From Succinatimonas hippei (GTDB lineage: Bacteria > Pseudomonadota > Gammaproteobacteria > Enterobacterales > Succinivibrionaceae): a DNA stretch of 10,879 bases. Of the stretch, positions 5,417-10,879 are shown in pieces. The position numbers and the translations under genes were made by a program. Each line of letters opens with the position of its first letter. The stretch's first letter is position 1. The stretch is taken from the NCBI GenBank assembly GCA_004557545.1, contig SFGV01000063.1:1-10879 (forward strand), written 5' to 3'. The notes below the pieces were generated by a model that worked only from the letters and a program-made list of their open reading frames with translations, made no database searches and was not told the DNA's origin.

Positions 5417-8302
5417 ATTATAGATATCTGCAAAAGAGGTGCCTGTTTACTTATTTATATCGTCTTTTTTCTCGTGCTGAATGCGCATATTGCAGCCGCT
5501 AACGGGCAGGGTGAGGCGGTAAAGATAGGCTTTTATGAAGACGGCGATTATATGAGCCGGAACAAGAGCGGCGAGTATGTCGGTTTCAACTTCGAGTATT
5601 TTCAAAAAATCACCAAGTATGCCGGCTGGAAGTATGAGGTTGTTGACGGCAAAAGCTGGGAAAATACCCTTAATATGCTCGAAAGAGGAGAGATCGATAT
5701 TCTCCCCGCGGTCTATTACAACGACGAGAGGGCTAAAAGATTTCTTTTTTCACAGAGGCCGATGTGCAGTATCTATTCTACGCTGAATGTACGCGTAGAT
5801 GATATGCGGTACGATTATGAAGATTTCTCGTCGTTTAACGGCATGCGCGTAGGCGTGATAAAAGATGGTCTGGACGCCGAGTATTTTAAGGAGTACTGCC
5901 GCAAAAACGGTTTTTCCGTCACGATCGTCCCCTATAGGGAGACCGCAGATCTTTTGTCCGCCCTTGACCGCGGCGAACTTGACGGCGTCGCCATATCCCA
6001 TCTTGGAAAGAACAGTGTTTTTCGCAGCGTGGCGCAGTTTGCCCCGCAGCCGCTGTATTTCGCCGTGGCGAAAGACAGGGAGAGGCTGGCCCGTACCCTT
6101 GACGAAGCGATGACCACGATAAAGCTGCGTGATCCATACTACGAGCAGAGGCTTTTTGAAAAGTACTTCGCCGTCAACGCTTTGCAGCGGCCGGTATTTA
6201 CCAGGGAAGAGATGGATTATATCCCTAAAGCGCCGACTTTAAGGGCCGCTTATAATTACACTGAGGCCCCTTTGGAATATACTGACCCAAAAACCGGAGA
6301 ATTTAAAGGTATCGTAGCCGATATGTTCCGTGTTATCGCGGCCTATTCCGGTTTGACATTTGAATTTTTGCCGGTCCATAACCGTAATGAATCATGGAAT
6401 ATGGTCGACGGCGGCAGCGCGGATATTATTTGCGGTGTGGCGAATGATTACCTGTGGGCGGAAAGAAAACATGTTAACACCACCGTCTATTATTTACGCG
6501 CGCCATTTGTCTCCGTCAGCGTAAGCGGCGTCTCCGTCCGTAAGCGTATTGCTCTGCCGGAGGGCTGCTACTTTTCTCAAAAGATAGCGGAAGATAATCC
6601 ACAGGCTGAGGTGCTCTATTATCCCTCGATCAGCGACTGCTTTGACGCTGTCGCGAAAAAAAGGGCCGATGTCACATATACGAACACCTATGTTGCGAAT
6701 TACCTGCTGTCGGAACGAAAATATGAAAACTTCAATATGGCTGTGCTGAGCAACTATTATGACGATCTCAGCATCGGGGTTTCTAAAAGCGCCGATCCCC
6801 GCGTTTTCTCCATATTGGATAAATGTATTCAGTATATTTCCCGTGAGCAGATGGATTCAATAATCCTTGATAATTCCGTCATCTCAAGACCGGTGACTCT
6901 GCGGCGGATCGTCAGCGAATATCCGTTGGCGGCGGCCGGCGTGACGAGCGTTGTCTTTCTTGTCATTATCGGGGTCCTGGGCTACATAGCTGTCACGAAC
7001 GCCGCGAATAACAGACGCTTCCACGCGCTGCTATACGTAGACGGCGTTACGGGGATATTCAATCTTAATAAATTCCGTCTGGATGCGGAGAAGATGCTTA
7101 AGGAGGCCGGGGATGATCCCTTGGCTCTCGTATACATGGATATCAATCAGTTTAAGACGATCAACGACAGCTTTGGTTTCAAGGAGGGCGACGAGATACT
7201 GAAACTGGCGGCGCGGACGCTCAAAGAAAACACCTCTCCCGACGAGTGCTGCGCGAGGGTATCCGCAGACCAATTCGTACTTCTCCTGCATTACAGCGAT
7301 TGGGACGGGCTGCTGTCGCGGACGAATCTCATCGCGAAACAGATGGGCGCCGCGGTGGCGGCGATGAAGAAATCATATTCCATCTGTCTCACCTTTGGCG
7401 TCTATGTCACACAGCGCGGAGACAGCCCCGACGTCTCTCTGCTTATGGACTTTGCCAACTATGCGAGGATAAACGGCAAGAACACGGGTAAGAGTGTGAC
7501 CCTGCGGTATGACGAAAAAATGCGCCAAGAGGAGCTTCGGCGCAGACATCTGGCCGATATAATGGCGCCGGCCCTGCAAAACGGCGAGTTTGTGCCCTAT
7601 TTTCAGCAAAAGACCGATATGCGCACGGGGGAGACAGTGGGGGCCGAGGCGCTCGTGCGTTGGCTCCGCCGCGATGAGGGGCCGATTTCTCCCGGTGATT
7701 TTATCCCGTTTTTTGAGAGCAACGGCTTTATTATTGAGATCGACCTCTATATCTATGAACAGGTCTGTAAAACGATAAGGCGGTGGATGGACAGGGGGGT
7801 ACGCCTCTTTCCCGTGTCGTCCAACTTTTCAAGGCTGCATTTTGAAGACCGGAATTTTCCCTATACCCTCGCTGAGATCGCGGACAGATACGGTGTTCCG
7901 CATGAATATCTTGAGGTGGAGATCACGGAAAATATTCTTATGGAGAATGTCGGGCAGATGCTGAGCCATCGTGATCTGCTGAAAAAACTGGGATTCCTCC
8001 TTTCCATAGATGATTTTGGCTCAGGTTATTCGTCGCTCAGCGTTCTGCAGCAGCTCTCCGCCGATACGATCAAACTTGACCGGAGCCTCATCTCCGACAG
8101 CTGCCATGAGAGGCGCGGAAGAATTATTGTCCAGGGGATAATCTCTATGGCGAAAGAACTGGGCATCGATGTAATTTGCGAAGGCGTTGAGACGAAGGAA
8201 CAGGCGGAGATGCTGATCGGGATGGGATGTATCGCCGCACAGGGATTCTACTACGCCAAGCCGATGCCGCTGGATGACTTTGAGAAAAAATTTCTGCCAT
8301 AG
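5417..8302 (+). CDS. membrane c-di-GMP phosphodiesterase: SBP_bac_3 x2, degenerate GGDEF, EAL
   Basis: Residues are numbered from the first canonical start, GTG 5474 (942 aa). Two periplasmic solute-binding-like domains (about 15-225 and 230-475, SBP_bac_3 type as in BvgS sensors) precede one membrane helix (about 485-508). A GGDEF domain (520-680) has SADQF (597-601) in place of GGDEF and should not make c-di-GMP. The C-terminal EAL domain has E725 in EALVRW, N784, E819 in EITEN, DD846-847 in DDFGSG, K867, E903 in EGVET and QGF near 923, so it is probably active. GTG 5474 lacks a ribosome binding site and would cut into the signal peptide. The open frame upstream encodes a basic-hydrophobic leader (CKRGACLLIYIVFFLVL), and GGGAG stands six bases before an ATT at 5417. 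I therefore extend the gene to that non-canonical start (961 aa). A nearby frameshift is the alternative. An amino acid or similar ligand is likely to control c-di-GMP breakdown. Confidence 0.88.
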   Translation: MIDICKRGACLLIYIVFFLVLNAHIAAANGQGEAVKIGFYEDGDYMSRNKSGEYVGFNFEYFQKITKYAGWKYEVVDGKSWENTLNMLERGEIDILPAVYYNDERAKRFLFSQRPMCSIYSTLNVRVDDMRYDYEDFSSFNGMRVGVIKDGLDAEYFKEYCRKNGFSVTIVPYRETADLLSALDRGELDGVAISHLGKNSVFRSVAQFAPQPLYFAVAKDRERLARTLDEAMTTIKLRDPYYEQRLFEKYFAVNALQRPVFTREEMDYIPKAPTLRAAYNYTEAPLEYTDPKTGEFKGIVADMFRVIAAYSGLTFEFLPVHNRNESWNMVDGGSADIICGVANDYLWAERKHVNTTVYYLRAPFVSVSVSGVSVRKRIALPEGCYFSQKIAEDNPQAEVLYYPSISDCFDAVAKKRADVTYTNTYVANYLLSERKYENFNMAVLSNYYDDLSIGVSKSADPRVFSILDKCIQYISREQMDSIILDNSVISRPVTLRRIVSEYPLAAAGVTSVVFLVIIGVLGYIAVTNAANNRRFHALLYVDGVTGIFNLNKFRLDAEKMLKEAGDDPLALVYMDINQFKTINDSFGFKEGDEILKLAARTLKENTSPDECCARVSADQFVLLLHYSDWDGLLSRTNLIAKQMGAAVAAMKKSYSICLTFGVYVTQRGDSPDVSLLMDFANYARINGKNTGKSVTLRYDEKMRQEELRRRHLADIMAPALQNGEFVPYFQQKTDMRTGETVGAEALVRWLRRDEGPISPGDFIPFFESNGFIIEIDLYIYEQVCKTIRRWMDRGVRLFPVSSNFSRLHFEDRNFPYTLAEIADRYGVPHEYLEVEITENILMENVGQMLSHRDLLKKLGFLLSIDDFGSGYSSLSVLQQLSADTIKLDRSLISDSCHERRGRIIVQGIISMAKELGIDVICEGVETKEQAEMLIGMGCIAAQGFYYAKPMPLDDFEKKFLP

Positions 8303-8329
8303 ACAGTTGTAGTGTACGCATTATATTTC

Positions 8330-8347
8330 CTGCCGTTGGTGCGGCAG
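8330..8347 (+). promoter_or_regulatory. hairpin beside the ribosome binding site of the 56-aa gene
   Basis: CTGCCG (8330-8335) and CGGCAG (8342-8347) form a perfect 6-bp hairpin with a TTGGTG loop. It touches the AGAGGGA ribosome binding site of the next gene and lies in the 59-base gap after the EAL gene. It has no T-run, so it is not an intrinsic terminator. It could affect mRNA stability or translation. Confidence 0.35.
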
Positions 8348-8361
8348 AGGGAAGTGAATCT

Positions 8362-8532
8362 GTGAATTCAAAAATTTTGCATTATCTTGTGCTCGTTATA
8401 TTTGTATCCTCGGTGTTTTACGCCTGGCTGCTGGACTGGCGGCCCGGGGTCGTCGCCTGGCTCGTGCTCTCGGTCTCGGGGCTTGCCGCCGTAATGTCCG
8501 CGGCGATAATATTTCTCGACGCCAGAAAATAA
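8362..8532 (+). CDS. small two-helix membrane protein (56 aa)
   Basis: A GTG start at 8362 with AGAGGGA about ten bases upstream opens a 56-codon frame ending in TAA. The product begins MNSKILHYLVLVIFVSSVFY and has two hydrophobic segments (about 5-24 and 29-51) around a short DWRPG turn, and ends in the charged DARK. This is the profile of a small integral membrane hairpin protein. No family is recognised. It lies 59 bases after the EAL-domain gene on the same strand with no terminator between, so it is probably co-transcribed and could be a partner of it. GTG-initiated small genes are often missed by gene callers. Confidence 0.6.
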   Translation: MNSKILHYLVLVIFVSSVFYAWLLDWRPGVVAWLVLSVSGLAAVMSAAIIFLDARK

Positions 8533-8597
8533 GACGCCGCGCCTCTTCGAGCCTTATTTACCGTAAGGGCATCCTGCCTGTACGCTGTACAGCGATT

Positions 8598-8636
8598 AAA
8601 AATAAAAAAGTCCTGAAAACTCAAAGTTTACAGGAC
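8598..8636 (-). terminator. Rho-independent terminator of tRNA-Ser
   Basis: On the minus strand GTCCTG-T-AAACT (8636-8625) and AGTTT-T-CAGGAC (8621-8610) pair around a TTG loop with one T/T mismatch. TTTTTTATTTTT follows. It lies 11 bases past the tRNA CCA end and is a strong intrinsic terminator. A perfect palindrome, CGCTGTACAGCG (8583-8594), sits just beyond the T-run. Confidence 0.9.
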
Positions 8637-8647
8637 ACGATATCTGC

Positions 8648-8740
8648 TGGCGGAGAGGGTGGGATTTGAACCCACGTAGCGGCTCAGCACCGCTAAGACG
8701 ATTTCGAGTCGCCCGCCTTCGACCACTCGGCCACCCCTCC
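8648..8740 (-). tRNA. tRNA-Ser (anticodon CGA)
   Basis: A complete 93-base class II tRNA reads on the minus strand from 8740. Acceptor GGAGGGG pairs with CCTCTCC (one G-T). The anticodon loop CTCGAAA with anticodon CGA sits on the stem GGCGA/TCGTC. The long variable arm AGCGG-TGCTGAG-CCGCT identifies a serine tRNA. The T-stem GTGGG/CCCAC, the TTCAAAT loop, discriminator G and an encoded CCA follow. It decodes UCG. It has its own promoter and terminator and converges on the EAL and 56-aa genes. Confidence 0.97.
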
Positions 8741-8762
8741 CCGCATCTGAAGGACATAGAGC

Positions 8763-8790
8763 ATTATACTCGATTTTTATAACTTTTCAA
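8763..8790 (-). promoter_or_regulatory. promoter of tRNA-Ser
   Basis: On the minus strand TTGAAA (8785-8790), a 16-base spacer and TATAAT (8763-8768) make a near-consensus sigma-70 promoter. It ends 22 bases before the tRNA 5' end at 8740. Confidence 0.8.
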
Positions 8791-8839
8791 GCTCAATCTC
8801 GATAAAATATGTTTTTTGCCGTATAATCCCTGACATATG

Positions 8840-8868
8840 TTGTTGATATTCTGTAATTGTACTATACT
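8840..8868 (+). promoter_or_regulatory. promoter of the yhdT-panF operon
   Basis: TTGTTG (8840-8845), a 17-base spacer and TATACT (8863-8868) precede the yhdT start by about 45 bases. It is divergent from, and about 50 bases away from, the tRNA-Ser promoter. No operator-like palindrome is obvious. Confidence 0.65.
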
Positions 8869-8913
8869 TATATGCCATAAACTTCTAAAGTTAACAAAAT
8901 GGAGGGCAGAAAC

Positions 8914-9189
8914 GTGGCTTCAAAAAAATTTTTACAGACGACTAAGCGGGAGACCTTTATCATCATCGGTCTTTACCTGTTGTTTTTCTTTTGGTGGTAT
9001 ATGACCGCATACGGTTTTGGCGACGACCCGTCGCAGTACCGCTATGTATTCGGCTTTCCTGAATGGTTTTTTTACAGCTGTATCGCGGGCTATGTGGGAA
9101 TATCTTTTATCCTGTGGATCGTGATCCGGCTCTTTTTTAAGGAATTGCCGCTTGATGAAGAGAGAGATGGGGTAAGAAAAGATGGTTGA
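8914..9189 (+). CDS. yhdT: YhdT-family (DUF997) small membrane protein
   Basis: YhdT proteins are short two-helix membrane proteins encoded directly upstream of the pantothenate symporter panF in many bacteria; a helper role for PanF is assumed but not shown by this sequence. I chose GTG 8914 (91 aa, beginning MASKKFLQTTKRETF) because GGAGGG at 8901-8906 is correctly spaced for it. The ATG at 8899 overlaps that ribosome binding site and has none of its own. Two hydrophobic segments are visible (FIIIGLYLLFFFWWYMTAYG and CIAGYVGISFILWIVIRLFF), separated by the family-typical FGFPEWFF. The C-terminus is charged. The stop overlaps the panF start by eight bases, so the two are co-translated. Confidence 0.9.
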   Translation: MASKKFLQTTKRETFIIIGLYLLFFFWWYMTAYGFGDDPSQYRYVFGFPEWFFYSCIAGYVGISFILWIVIRLFFKELPLDEERDGVRKDG

Positions 9190-10660
9190 CCATATGGGGA
9201 TGATCGTGCCGCTGATCCTGTACTTTATCCTGATTATGGGGATCGCGCTATGGGGCAGCCGCGCAGCCGGTAAGCGGAGCGACACCAAGGGGTTTATGGA
9301 GGAATATTTTATCGGCAGCCGTTCGATGGGCGGTTTTGTACTCGCAATGGCGATAATCACGACATATACGAGTGCCAGCAGCTTTGTCGGCGGCCCCGGC
9401 GTCGCCTATAACGTCGGTCTTGGATGGATACTTCTCTCAATGATCCAGGTGCCTACGGCCTTTCTTACACTCGGCGTGCTGGGCAAACGTTTCGCGCTCA
9501 TCGCGCGGCGCACGAACGCGGTGACTATAACGGATTTTATCCGCGCCCGCTATGGCAGCGACCTCGTGGTGATCCTCGCATCTCTGTCTCTTCTGGTATT
9601 TTTCATGGCCTCGATGCTGGCGCAGTTTATCGGCGGCGCGAGACTCTTTGAGTCCGTCACGGGGTATTCCTACCAGACGGGGCTGCTGATTTTTGGACTT
9701 ACTGTGGTCATTTATACGACGGTCGGCGGCTTCCGCGCCGTAGTGCTGACCGATACGATCCAGGGAGTGATGATGCTTTTCGCCTCGCTTGCGATCCTCT
9801 ACGCGGTCATCACCGCCGGCGGCGGTGTGGAGAGTATCATGCAGACGCTATATTCAATAGACCCCCAGCTTCTGACTCCCACAGGCGGCGGCAACGCGAT
9901 CCCTAAGCCCTTCATACTCTCCTTTTGGGTGCTCGTTGGCATCGGTATCCTAGGACTGCCGCAGACGACGCAGAAATGTCTAGGCTATAAGGATTCGCGT
10001 TCGATGCACAACGCGATGATCATCGGGACCTTCGTAGTCGGCTTCACGATGCTGGCGATGCATCTTGTCGGTGCGATGGGCCGCGCCGTAATTCCTGATA
10101 TCACGGTTGGCGACCTTGCCGTGCCCACGCTTACGGTACGCCTGATGTCACCATTCTGGGCGGGGATATTTATCGCGGGACCGCTCGCCGCGATCATGTC
10201 GACGGTGGACTCGATGCTGATCATGTGTTCGGCGGCCATCGTAAAGGATCTTTATTTCCACTATATCGTGAAGAACGACGAGAGCCGTCTGTCGCCGAAG
10301 AAGGTACGCGGCATGAGCCTTGTGGTGACAGCGGTCGTCGGCGTGCTGGTATTTTTCGCGGCGATGAAGCCGCCCTCTTTGCTCGTATGGATAAACCTCT
10401 TCGCCTTCGGCGGCCTCGAGGCGGTATTCTTCTGCCCGACGCTCTTTGGCCTCTACTGGAAGCGGGCCAATTCCACGGGCGCCATTTTGTCGATGATCTG
10501 CGGCGCGGCGGCCTTCTTCTGGTTCAACATCACAAAGACGAGTATCGCCGGTACGACCGCCATCGTGCCGACGCTGGTTATCGCGATCGCTGCCTTTGTC
10601 GCGGGAAGCCTTCTGGGCCGCCCTGAAAGCGAAGAAAAGCTCAAGGTTTTTGAAATCTAG
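9182..10660 (+). CDS. panF: sodium/pantothenate symporter PanF
   Basis: PanF imports pantothenate (vitamin B5) with Na+ for coenzyme A synthesis. The 492 residues match the family length (E. coli PanF is about 480) and the solute:sodium symporter fold of about 13 helices. Segments that agree with PanF include EYFIGSRSMGG, TTYTSASSFVGGPG, the QFIGGARL helix, TTVGGFRAVVLTDTIQG, ILGLPQTTQKCLGYKDS, GAMGRAVIPDITV, AAIMSTVDSMLI and FAFGGLEAVFF. ATG 9182 overlaps the yhdT stop by eight bases; only a weak purine-rich stretch precedes it, consistent with translational coupling. No frameshift or missing motif is seen, so it should be functional. The operon ends in the inverted repeat just downstream. 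Confidence 0.96.
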   Translation: MVDHMGMIVPLILYFILIMGIALWGSRAAGKRSDTKGFMEEYFIGSRSMGGFVLAMAIITTYTSASSFVGGPGVAYNVGLGWILLSMIQVPTAFLTLGVLGKRFALIARRTNAVTITDFIRARYGSDLVVILASLSLLVFFMASMLAQFIGGARLFESVTGYSYQTGLLIFGLTVVIYTTVGGFRAVVLTDTIQGVMMLFASLAILYAVITAGGGVESIMQTLYSIDPQLLTPTGGGNAIPKPFILSFWVLVGIGILGLPQTTQKCLGYKDSRSMHNAMIIGTFVVGFTMLAMHLVGAMGRAVIPDITVGDLAVPTLTVRLMSPFWAGIFIAGPLAAIMSTVDSMLIMCSAAIVKDLYFHYIVKNDESRLSPKKVRGMSLVVTAVVGVLVFFAAMKPPSLLVWINLFAFGGLEAVFFCPTLFGLYWKRANSTGAILSMICGAAAFFWFNITKTSIAGTTAIVPTLVIAIAAFVAGSLLGRPESEEKLKVFEI

Positions 10661-10665
10661 CATCA

Positions 10666-10794
10666 TAAATCGGCGTTTATAAGCACGATTTGCGTCATAA
10701 AATGGGGGCTCCGAATCCTCACCGTATGAAGATACGGTTCCGGTATCGGAGCCCCCATTTTATTTAGCAACTCGCACTTCTAAACGCCGATTTA
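10666..10794. repeat. 129-bp nested inverted repeat, MITE/REP-like
   Basis: Three sets of arms are nested. The outer pair is TAAATCGGCGTTTA (10666-10679) and its exact complement (10781-10794). The middle pair is 18 bp, 10697-10714 with 10746-10763, perfect, core GGGGGCTCCGA. The inner pair is ACCGTAT (10721-10727) and ATACGGT (10732-10738) around a GAAG loop. The bases between the outer and middle arms also match with only a few differences, so it is close to one long palindrome. The ends carry TA on both sides, as would fit a small non-autonomous element using a TA target. No other copy is present in the window, so mobility is inference. Confidence 0.65.
10697..10767 (+). terminator. terminator of the yhdT-panF operon
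   Basis: The 18-bp GC-rich inner stem of the palindrome is followed by TTTTATTTA on the plus strand and starts 37 bases after the panF stop. Its mirror on the minus strand also ends in TTTTAT, so it may stop transcription from both directions. Confidence 0.8.
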
Positions 10795-10797
10795 AGT

Positions 10798-10827
10798 TTG
10801 CTTTTTGAGAGGAAGCTGTGCTATACT
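10798..10827 (+). promoter_or_regulatory. promoter of a gene beyond the right edge
   Basis: TTGCTT (10798-10803), an 18-base spacer and TATACT (10822-10827) form a plausible sigma-70 promoter. It lies directly after the panF terminator and before a strong ribosome binding site. Confidence 0.55.
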
Positions 10828-10847
10828 AAGGAGCGGTGTATAGCACA
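10817..10847. promoter_or_regulatory. operator-like 10-bp inverted repeat over the -10 box
   Basis: TGTGCTATAC (10817-10826) and its exact complement GTATAGCACA (10838-10847) are separated by 11 bases. The left arm covers most of the -10 box and the right arm lies near the expected transcription start. This is the position of a repressor operator. It could also form a hairpin in the DNA or at the mRNA 5' end. Confidence 0.55.
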
Positions 10848-10862
10848 CACAGGCGTTGACGC

Positions 10863-10870
10863 AAAGGAGG
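10863..10870 (+). promoter_or_regulatory. strong ribosome binding site at the window edge
   Basis: AAAGGAGG matches the anti-Shine-Dalgarno in full. Nine bases follow it before the window ends, so a start codon is expected at or just beyond the edge. Confidence 0.65.
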
Positions 10871-10879
10871 TTCCCGCAG

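Noticed and set aside
10148..10666. Minus-strand 172-codon ORF inside panF
   Set aside because: It is a shadow of panF with an Arg/Asp/Gly-rich composition typical of antisense frames in GC-rich genes.
1..10879. CRISPR array or complete insertion sequence
   Set aside because: No regularly spaced repeats and no transposase-like reading frame were found; the only direct repeat pair is the tRNA-derived one.

Overview
The window looks like a chromosomal segment of a moderately GC-rich anaerobe. The protein families and general style (a DUF1538/P-II pair, a periplasmic-sensor EAL protein, yhdT-panF) fit Synergistota such as Cloacibacillus or Synergistes. This taxonomic guess rests on gene content alone and is only moderately supported; a Bacillota host is not excluded.

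Left part (1-2300): the window opens in the 3' half of tRNA-Arg(CCG). Its last 26 bases plus 6 more recur exactly at 2269-2300. The 32-bp direct repeat brackets about 2.2 kb that looks like a small integrated element or the remnant of one. It has no recognisable integrase. It carries an AT-rich, membrane-anchored protein of unknown function (116-739, minus) and a type II toxin-antitoxin pair (minus) joining a RelB/DinJ-type antitoxin to a YoeB-type toxin behind a near-consensus promoter. The rest is AT-rich and gene-poor, with probable gene debris.

Middle (2500-4940): an operon-like pair follows. The first gene is a duplicated DUF1538 integral membrane protein, a putative transporter. Forty bases later comes a protein with two fused P-II-like domains. 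By analogy with AmtB-GlnK, the second probably senses a small molecule and gates the first. A 16-codon, cysteine-rich upstream ORF overlaps the best start of the transporter.

Right-middle (5300-8640): a large membrane signalling protein has two periplasmic SBP_bac_3-like domains, one transmembrane helix, a degenerate GGDEF and an intact EAL domain, and is probably a ligand-regulated c-di-GMP phosphodiesterase. Its signal peptide is encoded upstream of the first canonical start, which suggests an ATT start. A 56-residue two-helix membrane protein follows. Then a convergent tRNA-Ser(CGA) on the minus strand has its own clear promoter and terminator.

Right part (8840-10879): a promoter drives yhdT-panF, two overlapping genes for sodium-coupled pantothenate uptake. 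They end in a 129-bp nested inverted repeat that serves as a strong terminator and resembles a small palindromic mobile element. The window closes with a promoter, a 10-bp operator-like inverted repeat on its -10 box, and a strong ribosome binding site for a gene that would start right at or just beyond the edge.
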